This document shows, one piece after another, positions 1 to 12,180 of a DNA stretch of 64,000 bases. This DNA is from Culex pipiens pallens. Taxonomy: Eukaryota > Arthropoda > Insecta > Diptera > Culicidae. The stretch covers positions 46,090,999 through 46,154,998 of the forward strand of contig NC_068939.1 of NCBI RefSeq assembly GCF_016801865.2, in the 5' to 3' direction. Numbering within the stretch: the stretch's first letter is position 1; every line of letters starts with the position of its first letter. A model generated the notes under the pieces. That model was not told the DNA's origin, ran no database searches, and was given only the letters and a program-made list of their open reading frames with translations. Made by a program: the position numbers and the translations under genes.

Positions 1-990
1 TTGTCTTTTTGTCTTTTTGTCTTTTTGTCTTTTTGTCTTTTTGTCTTTTTGTCTTTTTGTCTTTTTGTCTTTTTGTCTTTTTGTCTTTTTGTCTTTTTGT
101 CTTTTTGTCTTTTTGTCTTTTTGTCTTTTTGTCTTTTTGTCTTTTTGTCTTTTTGTCTTTTTGTCTTTTTGTCTTTTTGTCTTTTTGTCTTTTTGTCTTT
201 TTGTCTTTTTGTCTTTTTGTCTTTTTGTCTTTTTGTCTTTTTGTCTTTTTGTCTTTTTGTCTTTTTGTCTTTTTGTCTTTTTGTCTTTTTGTCTTTTTGT
301 CTTTTTGTCTTTTTGTCTTTTTGTCTTTTTGTCTTTTTGTCTTTTTGTCTTTTTGTCTTTTTGTCTTTTTGTCTTTTTGTCTTTTTGTCTTTTTGTCTTT
401 TTGTCTTTTTGTCTTTTTGTCTTTTTGTCTTTTTGTCTTTTTGTCTTTTTGTCTTTTTGTCTTTTTGTCTTTTTGTCTTTTTGTCTTTTTGTCTTTTTGT
501 CTTTTTGTCTTTTGTCTTTTTGTCTTTTTGTCTTTTTGTCTTTTTGTCTTTTTGTCTTTTTGTCTTTTTGTCTTTTTGTCTTTTTGTCTTTTTGTCTTTT
601 TGTCTTTTTGTCTTTTTGTCTTTTTGTCTTTTTGTCTTTTTGTCTTTTTGTCTTTTTGTCTTTTTGTCTTTTTGTCTTTTTGTCTTTTTGTCTTTTTGTC
701 TTTTTGTCTTTTTGTCTTTTTGTCTTTTTGTCTTTTTGTCTTTTTGTCTTTTTGTCTTTTTGTCTTTTTGTCTTTTTGTCTTTTTGTCTTTTTGTCTTTT
801 TGTCTTTTTGTCTTTTTGTCTTTTTGTCGTTTTGTCTTTTTGTCTTTTTGTCTTTTTGTCTTTTTGTCTTTTTGTCTTTTTGTCTTTTTGTCTTTTTGTC
901 TTTTTGTCTTTTTGTCTTTTTGTCTTTTTGTCTTTTTGTCTTTTTGTCTTTTTGTCTTTTTGTCTTTTTGTCTTTTTGTCTTTTTGTCGT
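1..990. repeat. Tandem array of the 8-mer TTTTTGTC (about 124 units, open at left edge)
   Basis: The array is nearly perfect. The only interruptions are a unit with four Ts at 510-513 and T-to-G changes at 829 and 989. It is cut by the window start, so its full length is unknown. All three forward frames are open through it and give a meaningless SFCLFVFL repeat. Its right end abuts a fold-back transposon fragment. Confidence 0.97.
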
Positions 991-999
991 TTTGGCTTT

Positions 1000-1290
1000 G
1001 TAATTCTCCGTCAGTTCACACGAAATCGGAAAAAGTTGGCCAGACCCCTATTCGATTTGCATGAAACTTTGTTCTAAAATGTAATATTGGTCCCTGATCA
1101 CGTATATTAGGTCCGTTTTTCGATATCTCGCGACGGAAGGGCTTTACAACCCATTTAATTTTTTAATATTTGACAAAAAGACGTGTTTCTCGATATTTTG
1201 CAGCCTGAAAAGGTGATGATTTGGAAGTTTGGTGTCAAAAGGACAAAAGGAAGCCCGATTTGATTCTCAAAATACCTAAAATAGTTAATT
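1000..1290 (+). mobile_element. Partial fold-back element (one arm, related to the copy at 59577)
   Basis: It starts GTAATTCTCCGTCAGTTCAC and follows the left arm of the 59577-60917 element closely (CACACGAAATCGG, then GATATCTCG CGACGGAAGGG, then TTTGCAGCCTGAAA and GGTGATGA). The second arm is absent. The 8-bp satellite joins it directly at the terminal inverted repeat. Confidence 0.75.
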
Positions 1291-2976
1291 TTTCGTACTT
1301 TAATGTAAAATGCAAAAAATTTCAATAAAATATTATTTGCGTGAAAATATCGGCCAAAGGCACAGTTTGAGGATATTCCTGATTGTTATCGAAAATTTCT
1401 AAATAAGAAGTCCAAGGTCATTTAGCAAACAGCTTTTCACCCAACCGTGTAGACCTTCATCCACTCTTCCAGACGTACACACACATAATTTTCTCCCCAA
1501 CAGCGGTTCCGGTCTGATTCAACCACCCCCGGTGATGATGATGATGATGATGATGTAAGGATCTGCCCGAAACCACAAGGAGAGAGCAAGATGATTGACC
1601 GCGATGACCCAGTTTGGCTTTGGCACGAGCCAGTTCAAGGTTTCAAACTCATGAACCGTGAGTGTGTGTGTTTGCAGAGGAATTTTTACGAGCTGCAAAA
1701 TTGCATTGATTGAATCATATCAACGTTAGGAATCTGGAATTTTTCAATTAATGAAGATTCATAACAGTGTCAGCCAGTTGACTGGGGCACGCCATAACAA
1801 TGCTAATCGAGTCAGGCACTTTACTTTCTGTCACTTGTTTGATGTTTGATGAGTTTAATTGATTGAATATTTGATTGAATCGCAGAACAACGTTATTTGC
1901 AAATTTGATCAAAGTTTTGTTGTTTAAAATTTTGAAAGCTCCAAACTTATATTTTATTGCTGGAAATTGACCTTTCACAAAATATTTGCAACATCCTAGT
2001 TGAGTACCAGCTGTCTCTTCTTTATCAAACAGTGTCAAAAGAACATGTGTATCAACGAATCACTAACTTCAGTTGTCAGAACCTGTCCAACAAAGTCCAA
2101 ACTCCAACGACAACGACGTCAGTTGGCGGAAGACGACGGGACGTGACAGTCATAATCGCTGTTTCATGACATTACCACCGTCACCCTCGTCAACCCAATA
2201 TATCTCCGGAATGATGAGGGCAGTGATAGCAGTAAAGCGAGACTTTAATTGAATTTGGTATGGCTCGAAGCGTTCAGAGAATGACGACGACGAGATGAAG
2301 TGATGTTCTGTTTTAATTAAGTCGATGATGATAAGGGTTGGAACAGGGATCGAAGTGAAATGAAGGGCGGTGGAAAGTATTGGCAGAAATTCTTCGTTTG
2401 ATCGACATCCTTTTTATGAAATTTAATTTCAGAACAATACTTATTTTGGATAACAAATTAGATCAAAGCAATTTTGATTGCTTGAGAAATTCTTAAAGCT
2501 GAATCTGAAATCGTGTACAGATTTTTTTTAGATATTGTGAATTGTTTGAAATTTTTCGTTTTTGCTTTCGACAATATGAAAGTCTTGTAGGAATTTTTTA
2601 TACCATTCCAAATAAGACCAAATTTTAAAGATTGGCAAAAAAAATATTAAAAATTATATTGGCAAAATTTTTGTTTGAAACAAAAACTCAATAATAATTA
2701 ACAACATTTGTCACTCCTTGAAAGGAACAACATTGAAGAACAAAATATTTCGAAAATTTCAATCAATTCTGTTAAGATCATATACATTATTCTCAGAGGC
2801 ACCCATTTTAAGATTTTTTTGTGAGTCTGTGTTTAATAATTACACAAACTCTTTAGTTAAAACTAGCTGTAAGCAACAAAGGTTTCACTGAAGGATTATT
2901 TTTCGTAAAATTTCTAGATTTGAAAACTCTACAGTTCTTCTTCCCCTTTAGATCCAGATTGGTGTTGTTTTATAAA
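1291..2976. other. Intronic sequence, no gene seen
   Basis: Sequence of moderate complexity with a short (GAT)n run near 1533-1556. A 96-codon open frame on the minus strand (1748-2038) has no recognisable domain and ordinary AT-rich composition, so it is not called. Confidence 0.6.
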
Positions 2977-3651
2977 GGGGTTACATACATGTAAATCGGC
3001 AAAAATGTCAGAAGTCGGTTTGAGCACACAATTAAACTTTTTTTCAAAATCTGTTTTCAGGCCATTAAAATATACATTTTCATCTATTAACAAAACAAAT
3101 TTGAAGACATTTGGTTGTATCATTGCAGTTTCAGAAAACGGGTGCCACGATATCTCAACATTGCTTCGACCAAATCGGCTCAAAATTTTGGTGAAGACTC
3201 GTTAAACCGGTCTAGAGTGCATGACGAAGTTCGATTTAAAAAAAGTTTATTTAAAAAAAAGATAAAGATATTTTTCTGTTTTTCATATAAAAAATCGCCA
3301 GTTTTTGATTTTTGTATTTATTGAAAATTCAAAATTTCAAAATCGGGCTTCGTCATGCACACGGGACATGTCTTGGGAGTCTTCACCCAAAATTTCAGCC
3401 AATTTGGTTTATCCCATCTCGAGATATCGTGGCACCCGTAAATCAACTTGGTGTTCAGAGAAAATCGCTCAGAAAGTTAGACAGTTGGCTTTGCGCATGG
3501 CAAAATTCTGAGCTTAAATCGTCTCTAACTCAGTTAAATCATGAAATATCTTCATGAAACTTTCAGGAGTGATTGAAAATCATCTTTTAAGTGGATTTAA
3601 TAAATTTTCTGTAATATGAAATTTTGTGATTTTCTACATGTATGTAACCCC
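2977..3651 (+). mobile_element. TTAA-target MITE, copy A (675 bp)
   Basis: The ends are GGGGTTACATACATGTA and its reverse complement, followed on the right by TTAA (left flank TAAA, probably a decayed TTAA). Inside, two segments mirror each other (GGGTGCCACGATATCTC and GAGATATCGTGGCACCCG), so the element is itself an imperfect palindrome. A TTAA target suggests a piggyBac- or Kolobok-type source; no transposase is present. Short open frames here are incidental. Confidence 0.8.
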
Positions 3652-3655
3652 TTAA

Positions 3656-3728
3656 CATTCCTACTCAAACTCAACATAATTCAACAAATCATACTTTACG
3701 CCGTAGACCTGGCCGCCTGTAATTTGAC
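3656..3728 (+). mobile_element. Fragment related to the retroelement at 32.9 kb
   Basis: The segment CAACAAATCATACTTTACGC through GTAGACCTGGCCGC resembles 32926-32976 (CAACGAATCATCTTTGCGGT through GTAGGCCTGGCCGC). It lies directly before the 9-bp satellite, which may have grown from or next to the fragment's tail. Confidence 0.55.
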
Positions 3729-6428
3729 GTAATTTTTGTAATTTTTGTAATTTTTGTAATTTTTGTAATTTTTGTAATTTTTGTAATTTTTGTAATTTTT
3801 GTAATTTTTGTAATTTTTGTAATTTTTGTAATTTTTGTAATTTTTGTAATTTTTGTAATTTTTGTAATTTTTGTAATTTTTGTAATTTTTGTAATTTTTG
3901 TAATTTTTGTAATTTTTGTAATTTTTGTAATTTTTGTAATTTTTGTAATTTTTGTAATTTTTGTAATTTTTGTAATTTTTGTAATTTTTGTAATTTTTGT
4001 AATTTTTGTAATTTTTGTAATTTTTGTAATTTTTGTAATTTTTGTAATTTTTGTAATTTTTGTAATTTTTGTAATTTTTGTAATTTTTGTAATTTTTGTA
4101 ATTTTTGTAATTTTTGTAATTTTTGTAATTTTTGTAATTTTTGTAATTTTTGTAATTTTTGTAATTTTTGTAATTTTTGTAATTTTTGTAATTTTTGTAA
4201 TTTTTGTAATTTTTGTAATTTTTGTAATTTTTGTAATTTTTGTAATTTTTGTAATTTTTGTAATTTTTGTAATTTTTGTAATTTTTGTAATTTTTGTAAT
4301 TTTTGTAATTTTTGTAATTTTTGTAATTTTTGTAATTTTTGTAATTTTTGTAATTTTTGTAATTTTTGTAATTTTTGTAATTTTTGTAATTTTTGTAATT
4401 TTTGTAATTTTTGTAATTTTTGTAATTTTTGTAATTTTTGTAATTTTTGTAATTTTTGTAATTTTTGTAATTTTTGTAATTTTTGTAATTTTTGTAATTT
4501 TTGTAATTTTTGTAATTTTTGTAATTTTTGTAATTTTTGTAATTTTTGTAATTTTTGTAATTTTTGTAATTTTTGTAATTTTTGTAATTTTTGTAATTTT
4601 TGTAATTTTTGTAATTTTTGTAATTTTTGTAATTTTTGTAATTTTTGTAATTTTTGTAATTTTTGTAATTTTTGTAATTTTTGTAATTTTTGTAATTTTT
4701 GTAATTTTTGTAATTTTTGTAATTTTTGTAATTTTTGTAATTTTTGTAATTTTTGTAATTTTTGTAATTTTTGTAATTTTTGTAATTTTTGTAATTTTTG
4801 TAATTTTTGTAATTTTTGTAATTTTTGTAATTTTTGTAATTTTTGTAATTTTTGTAATTTTTGTAATTTTTGTAATTTTTGTAATTTTTGTAATTTTTGT
4901 AATTTTTGTAATTTTTGTAATTTTTGTAATTTTTGTAATTTTTGTAATTTTTGTAATTTTTGTAATTTTTGTAATTTTTGTAATTTTTGTAATTTTTGTA
5001 ATTTTTGTAATTTTTGTAATTTTTGTAATTTTTGTAATTTTTGTAATTTTTGTAATTTTTGTAATTTTTGTAATTTTTGTAATTTTTGTAATTTTTGTAA
5101 TTTTTGTAATTTTTGTAATTTTTGTAATTTTTGTAATTTTTGTAATTTTTGTAATTTTTGTAATTTTTGTAATTTTTGTAATTTTTGTAATTTTTGTAAT
5201 TTTTGTAATTTTTGTAATTTTTGTAATTTTTGTAATTTTTGTAATTTTTGTAATTTTTGTAATTTTTGTAATTTTTGTAATTTTTGTAATTTTTGTAATT
5301 TTTGTAATTTTTGTAATTTTTGTAATTTTTGTAATTTTTGTAATTTTTGTAATTTTTGTAATTTTTGTAATTTTTGTAATTTTTGTAATTTTTGTAATTT
5401 TTGTAATTTTTGTAATTTTTGTAATTTTTGTAATTTTTGTAATTTTTGTAATTTTTGTAATTTTTGTAATTTTTGTAATTTTTGTAATTTTTGTAATTTT
5501 TGTAATTTTTGTAATTTTTGTAATTTTTGTAATTTTTGTAATTTTTGTAATTTTTGTAATTTTTGTAATTTTTGTAATTTTTGTAATTTTTGTAATTTTT
5601 GTAATTTTTGTAATTTTTGTAATTTTTGTAATTTTTGTAATTTTTGTAATTTTTGTAATTTTTGTAATTTTTGTAATTTTTGTAATTTTTGTAATTTTTG
5701 TAATTTTTGTAATTTTTGTAATTTTTGTAATTTTTGTAATTTTTGTAATTTTTGTAATTTTTGTAATTTTTGTAATTTTTGTAATTTTTGTAATTTTTGT
5801 AATTTTTGTAATTTTTGTAATTTTTGTAATTTTTGTAATTTTTGTAATTTTTGTAATTTTTGTAATTTTTGTAATTTTTGTAATTTTTGTAATTTTTGTA
5901 ATTTTTGTAATTTTTGTAATTTTTGTAATTTTTGTAATTTTTGTAATTTTTGTAATTTTTGTAATTTTTGTAATTTTTGTAATTTTTGTAATTTTTGTAA
6001 TTTTTGTAATTTTTGTAATTTTTGTAATTTTTGTAATTTTTGTAATTTTTGTAATTTTTGTAATTTTTGTAATTTTTGTAATTTTTGTAATTTTTGTAAT
6101 TTTTGTAATTTTTGTAATTTTTGTAATTTTTGTAATTTTTGTAATTTTTGTAATTTTTGTAATTTTTGTAATTTTTGTAATTTTTGTAATTTTTGTAATT
6201 TTTGTAATTTTTGTAATTTTTGTAATTTTTGTAATTTTTGTAATTTTTGTAATTTTTGTAATTTTTGTAATTTTTGTAATTTTTGTAATTTTTGTAATTT
6301 TTGTAATTTTTGTAATTTTTGTAATTTTTGTAATTTTTGTAATTTTTGTAATTTTTGTAATTTTTGTAATTTTTGTAATTTTTGTAATTTTTGTAATTTT
6401 TGTAATTTTTGTAATTTTTGTAATTTTT
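3729..6428. repeat. Tandem array of the 9-mer GTAATTTTT (2700 bp)
   Basis: The stretch appears perfectly periodic and its length is 300 times 9 with no visible substitution or indel. Because nine is a multiple of three, the minus strand stays open and predicts a 922-residue Lys-Ile-Thr repeat, which is an artefact. Homogeneity points to very recent expansion or an assembly-estimated length. Confidence 0.98.
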
Positions 6429-7767
6429 ATAAAAGTTTGAGCCAAATACAAATACATATATTGTGTTTCACAGAATACTTTGGAAAAAAAATATGAAAAA
6501 GATGTATTAATAATATTATTGAATTACCGCTGAAATGCTTCAATTCTATTGCAAACCCCTTCTCGGAAGTGCTCGTTAGATTGCACTACTGACACTGCTG
6601 CGTTAAGCTCCCAAGTTCAAGGTTAACCGTGCCATGAAGTATCCTCCAGGCAATCACCAGCCTAGGGAAAGAAAAACATCTCCCCCCTGCCAGTGAATGG
6701 AAGCTTTTTCTTCAGCAGTAGCTCTTGCCTTCCTTCTTTTACTCTGGCTTAACTTTTCCTTTGACTAACAAACGCTAACAAGAAGCTTGTTTTCTTTTAC
6801 CGGTTTGCACAGGCTGTCATTTCAAGTTTCAATTTCTTCCTGGTAGTAACACTTAGCTGTCCTGAAATAATTTCAACAAAATCGTTTTTCGTTTAATTTT
6901 TGAAATTGAATGTTAATCTAGAATTGAACATAAGACTTTTTTTTTTAATCCCAAAAAATATACGTAGCACACTTTATGAGTGCATTTCTCACAAATGCCT
7001 GAATGCAAATTGCACTTCTTCATTCAACTATAGGCAGTGTGCATTGCTGTTTTTTCCGACCCTGTAGTTCGCAGCAGCAAAAAAGAACGAATGACCGGAA
7101 AATTGGTCCTATTGTCGCCAGTGCGCGCAGTGTTGCCAAACAACCAGCTGGGCAGGAAAAGGCAGTAATGTTTTATGTTGCCTTCCTACCGAGACACAAC
7201 ATATTTTAACTTTATTTCCCCTTTGCCGGCAGCACCAGTCTAAGACTCCTGATGATGCAATTCCGAAAAGAGCAGAAAGCAAATTTCCATTAATGACTCC
7301 CCTTCCCTCCCCTCCCCTTTGGGGGTTGGCAAAAATGAGCGGTAATGCAATTACCCAGGGAGAGAATAAAACATTGGGTGGAAACTTAATGGCCAGCTCG
7401 TGGGGTTTGCTAATGGTGGTGGTGGTGGTCCTGGCAGTTATGATGGCCGGGATTCTACTTGTAGAGGAGGCTGTTTGTAAAATTTACACTCATGTTTGAA
7501 AATATAAATAAAAGTTTTGGTTAAGCAAGAATTTTCTGGACAAAACTCAGTACAAAATAATGCTGATTTTTTCAGTTCAATTTGTTTAAATATTAGGTTT
7601 TTAATTTTAATTTTGCTGTGTTCACATTTAAAAAACATGCTCCAACTCAAAACATTTTATACCATAATTTATTTGTAATTTGAATTGGTTTATTACAAAT
7701 ATTTTTTAAACATTTTGCCCCTCGGTCTTCGTCCAGGTCAAAGGGGGAAGGATGAAACAGAATTAAT
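6429..7767. other. Intronic sequence, no gene seen
   Basis: Partly GC-richer non-coding sequence with short open frames of fewer than 71 codons and no recognisable domain. A (GGT)n run occurs near 7413-7427. No RBR-like IBR exon was found on the minus strand. Confidence 0.55.
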
Positions 7768-7771
7768 TTAA

Positions 7772-8470
7772 AATTTACATACACGTAGAAAATCTAAATT
7801 TTTCATATTTCCGAATATTTATTAAATCCTTTAAAAAGATGAATTTCAATCACTCCTGAAAGTTTCATGAAGATATGTCATGTTTTAAGTGAGTAGAAGA
7901 CGATTTAAGTTTAAAGTTCTGCCATGCGCAAAGCGGACTGTCAAACTTTGTGAACGTTTTTCTCGAAACACCGAGTTGATTTACGGGTGCCACGATATCT
8001 CGAGATTGGATGGACCAAATTGGCTGAAATTTGGGGTGAAGACTCTCAAGACATATCCCGTGTGCATGACAAAGCCCGATTTTGAAATTTTGCTTAAAAA
8101 AAAAAAAACAAAAATCAAAAACGGAAAATTTTTAATATGAAAAACACAAAAATTATTTTTATCTTTTTTTGAAATAAACTTTTTGAAAATCGGCCTTCGT
8201 CATGCGCACGGGACCGGTTTAATGAGTCTTCACAAAAATTTTGAGCCGATTTGGTAAAAGCAGTGTTGAGATATCGTGGCACCCGTTTTATGAAACTGCT
8301 AACTTCAAATAGCTATATCTCGGCATTGATGCAACCAAATGTCTTCAAATTTATGTTGGTAATAGTTAAAAATGTTTATGTTAATGTCCTGAAAACAAAT
8401 TTTAAAAAAGTTTGAGTGTGTGCCAATACCAACCCTTGACATGTTTGCCGATTTACATGTATGTAACCCT
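7772..8470 (-). mobile_element. TTAA-target MITE, copy B (699 bp)
   Basis: Reverse-oriented relative of the element at 2977-3651. It shares AATCACTCCTGAAAGTTTC, CCATGCGCAAAGC and GTGCCACGATATCTCGAGAT in matching order, and it ends in TACATGTATGTAACCCT. It is flanked by TTAA at 7768-7771 and 8471-8474, which supports the TTAA target site. Confidence 0.82.
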
Positions 8471-8601
8471 TTAACAAATTACACAACTACTCATTTATAG
8501 CAGATTGTGAAAACTCTTGAATATATTTTTTGTTCGAAAAATTGCTTTCAAAATTGAAAGAGCTATACAAATATTTATTTGAGTTTTTCAAGAACAAGTT
8601 G

Positions 8602-9183
8602 CCGTAAACCGGGTGACATTGATAAGTGTAAGATTATTTTGCAAAATTAAAAATACAAATTAAATTCAAACGGAATGCTTGGTGGAGAAGTGTTTTCAAC
8701 TAATTTTAAAAGTTATAAAAACATTGAAAATTCGATACAGTGTCATGTTTCTGTCAATAAAACTGATTTCAAATCGTATAACAGACCGGATTCTTTGGAC
8801 AATTTTACACTAAGATCAATTTAACAATATCAATTTCAACATTCAACAAATTCTGATTAATTTAGAACAATTTAAAAACTTTTAATTAACTTAACCTCAA
8901 ATTTATGATATTTTATAAAAAGTTAATAAACATAGTTTGCTTAACATAATTGTGCATTTTTCAAATTGTCAATTAGACATTATAAATTCTATTAGTACAC
9001 TTTAAGGTTGACATTTTTGAGAAACACAGTGACTATAAAAGTAAGTTCGGTTTTTAAAAGCACGATTTTCGTCGATTTTTTTTTTGAAAACGTATGCCGA
9101 TATGGAAATTGTGTGGCCTACTCTATGTTTGAACAAAATTGGAAAATGAGTTGAAATTCTTTCAATGTCACACCCGTTTACGA
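8602..9183. mobile_element. Old TA-type MITE (CCGTAAACCGGGTGAC ends)
   Basis: The left end CCGTAAACCGGGTGACATTG and the right end CAATGTCACACCCGTTTACG are inverted relatives of the better copy at 10322-11251. The interior is AT-rich and degenerate. Confidence 0.65.
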
Positions 9184-9570
9184 TACCTTTAAAATTCCAA
9201 ACATCGTTTTCAAGACAGTAAAAATGTCATGGTAATGTTACATCTGGGAATGGGTACATCTTTGAAATTTACATCTTTTTAGGTATAGTGCCACTATTTC
9301 AGTCCAAACTCGCTTCGCTTGGAGTTCTTTTTCAGTCTGAATTGAGGAAATATAACATCATAAAAGAGGTAATATTAAACCTTCAAATTTTTTACCTTCC
9401 AAAATACCACTTTTTTTTACTCGGCAGCAAATGACTTTTATTTTAAAGTTATGTAAACTGCAGATTTCATTAAAATTTAGTTAAAAAAATGTTAAAGCTC
9501 ATAATTGTTCATTTCACATAATCTATCGTTATTCCGATAACTCTATCGGCGATAATTTTATCAACGATAA

Positions 9571-9680
9571 GGGACCATCCATAAACCACGTGGACACTTT
9601 TTTGGGAATCTCGAACCCCCCACCCCTCCTTCGTGGACAATTGTTCAGACAAATAAACACTTTTTGTATGGAGCGTGGAC
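9571..9680 (+). mobile_element. Truncated GGGACCATCC MITE
   Basis: It begins GGGACCATCCATAAACCACG and matches the first two thirds of the complete copy at 34054-34223, then runs into the adjacent minisatellite without its right end. Confidence 0.75.
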
Positions 9681-9684
9681 AATC

Positions 9685-10050
9685 GACCTCTTGCTTGTTA
9701 CAGCAGTAGACTCACAGATCTTTAACTCTAGGGAGTTCTTGGATGACCCAGAACATCCAAACACATTCCAACACCTCACTGAAGCTATGCGGGTTTGTCC
9801 CGGAGTCAAAATCCGTCAACCTCTTGCTTGTTGCGGCGGTAAATTCACAGATCTTAACTCAAGGAAGTTCGTGGATAACCCAGATCATCCCAATAAGTTG
9901 TTATAACAATGCACTGTAGCATACCACACTCACTAAAGCAGTCTGGGTAGGATCCGTAGTCAAAATCTTGAAGTTTCAACTTGTATTTTTGGTAAGCCTC
10001 TTGCTCAAAATTTCCGGAAGTTTCGAATGGACTAGAGCATCCCAGATGTT
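9685..10050. repeat. Diverged minisatellite, about 132-bp unit, nearly three copies
   Basis: CCTCTTGCTTGTTACAGCAG at 9686 recurs as CCTCTTGCTTGTTGCGGCGG at 9819 and more weakly at 9997. Within each unit a CTT/GGAAGTT...GGAT/CATCC block follows in the same order. Two incidental open frames come from the repeat. Confidence 0.6.
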
Positions 10051-10321
10051 GTAAAACTATGCTTACATGTTTTAATAACATAACTAAACAAAATACAATT
10101 GATACATTTTGAAAACTCTCCGAAATATTACGAAATCCCGAAGATTCTTAATTTAAGTCATATTCTCGATTTAAGTCATGGACATTCTTTTTTTAATCGA
10201 GAATCGTTTAAAAAAAGGTGACTTAAAAATAGAATATGGTGTGTCAAATGATTCGAAATTTTGCATGCATTTTCCCTGTTTTTGAGTTTTTTGAATGAAA
10301 TACTAAAATTTTCACAAAATA

Positions 10322-11251
10322 CCGTAAAACGGGGTGACTTTGATAGCCGGGGTGACTTTGATAGGTTTGCGATTTTTACGCAAAATGAAGAGTACTGTTA
10401 AAATACGTAAGGAATGGTTTAGAAACATACTGACCGTGGTAGAGAAGTGTTCAAAGTACCTCAACAAGAACTTTTCATAAAATTTTGACAAGTTTAAAAA
10501 GTTAGTTAAGTATAGTTAAGAAAATGTTGATGAAAGTCATTATTTTAAACTTCTCAAAGTGTCATGATTTTCTCAATGAACATGATTTTTAATCGGAAAA
10601 CGGAATGCATTTTCGGATTCTTTGGACAATTTTCCACTAGGAGAAGGTTAAAAAAATTGTAAATAATATATAATATTTTGTTTTTGAAACACAATTTAAA
10701 AAAATCACCAACTTTATAAGCAATTTCAGTTGAACAAATTTCAAGTAAAATGTGAAAATCTGTGATTCGTGCTTGAAATTCAGTATAAAATGCAATATAA
10801 ATCGATAATTTTATAAACAAAACAAGTTTTAACAAATTTCAGGCAAAATTCCGACTTTTTAACAATTTTACCTAAAATTTATATGTATTTTGCTAAAAAG
10901 CTTATACACTTAGTTAACTAAATATAAACATTGATTTTTTTTCTTAAAACTATATCAGCTACTTTAGTGATGGTACATTTAGCGTACAAATAAAGTTTGA
11001 ACATCTTAAATATGATTTTAACAAGAAAAACTATGACTATCAAAGTCACCCTGGAATTAAAACTAAATTTTTTTAACGTAACTATTTTTCTAAACATTAT
11101 TGAAAAAACTTTTTTTCCGAAATAGTGCATGGACTTTGTGTGGCCTACCCCAGTACATGTTTGAAAAATAATAATCTTGAGATAAACCTTACCTGTTCGA
11201 AAATATTCCAAAAACAAATTGAAATCCTATCAAAGTCACCCCGGTTTACGG
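10322..11251. mobile_element. TA-flanked MITE (930 bp)
   Basis: Terminal repeats are CCGTAAAACGGGGTGACTTT on the left and the inverse CACCCCGGTTTACGG on the right; TA at 10320-10321 and at 11252-11253. The GGGGTGACTTTGATAG motif is doubled at the left end, and further inverse copies lie near 11040. Removing the element and one TA restores a motif of the surrounding dispersed repeat (compare 14235-14265), which confirms the boundaries. Non-autonomous, of mariner-like target preference. Confidence 0.82.
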
Positions 11252-11253
11252 TA

Positions 11254-11530
11254 CCGTATTTTCTCGAAAATACTCAAATTTTAAAATTTGCAATATGGGT
11301 CTAAAACTATTCGAAATTTTGCATGTATTTTAACTGTTTTAGAGTTTTTTACAAAATGAAAAAGCAGGTAAAATTTCGCTTTGTTTGATACCCATGTTGC
11401 AAATCATGAAATTCGAGTAGTTTCAAAAAAATACGGTATTTTGTGAAAATTTGAGTATTCCATTCAAAAAAAACTCTAAAACAGTTAAAAAAACATGCAA
11501 AAATCCGAATCGTTTCGAATTTTAGCTTGC
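11254..11530. repeat. Dispersed repeat with ACGGTATTTTGTGAAAATTT and CCCATATTGCAAAT motifs
   Basis: Degenerate units with the same two motifs in either orientation recur here, at 10090-10320, at 13250-13760 and at 14200-14480. They look like old copies of one element family or a decayed low-order satellite. Confidence 0.6.
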
Positions 11531-12180
11531 AATCCTTAAAAAAATCCAGCTTCCCCTACAAAACCACAAGAAGGAAACAGTTATTCAAAATTCCTGCCCG
11601 AGCAAAAAGTCCTCGCGATAACGAGGCGCTCCTCGGATGCTCGTTTTGGCCATGCCCAAGGTGGCAAAGTTCAGCCCATAAATTTCCCCGCGGCCATTAC
11701 AAACCATGCCAGCAAAATGGCAATTAAATTCGATACCGTAACCCACCGTGAGAGAGGTGCGCGAGAGAGTTTGTGTTTGTGTGCTGAAAAACAATTATTT
11801 TGTCATCAGAACCTTCTCGCCCGAGGGAGATGCCGTTGGAATGATATTACAGGGCGTTGCTACATTGTTGCAATTCGTAAATAGGTTCCACTACCTGGTT
11901 GTGTGGTGCGGGATTTTAATTGCGTTTCCATGTTGTGCAATTGGTAATGAGCGACATTGTGTAATGAAATTGACGAGTGGGTGTTGAGTTGGGTAATTGA
12001 ACTTTAGTAATTTTAAAACAATTGTCACGTACGAAGATTTATTGACTTTTAATTATTCGAGAATTGTGTTTTTCATTTCATTTTGGAGACAACAATTAAT
12101 TATTCGCAATTATGACTCACATTTTTCGTCATCATTATCGTGATTGAATAATTGAGCAATGCCCCTCAGCCAGAACTTAC

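Noticed and set aside
1..1077. Three overlapping open frames encoding an SFCLFVFL repeat
   Set aside because: An 8-bp repeat without stops gives the same peptide in all three frames; this is a satellite artefact, not a membrane protein.
3689..6457. 922-codon open frame on the minus strand (Lys-Ile-Thr repeats)
   Set aside because: It is the 9-bp satellite read as codons. Unit length is a multiple of three, so no stop arises; there is no independent coding evidence.
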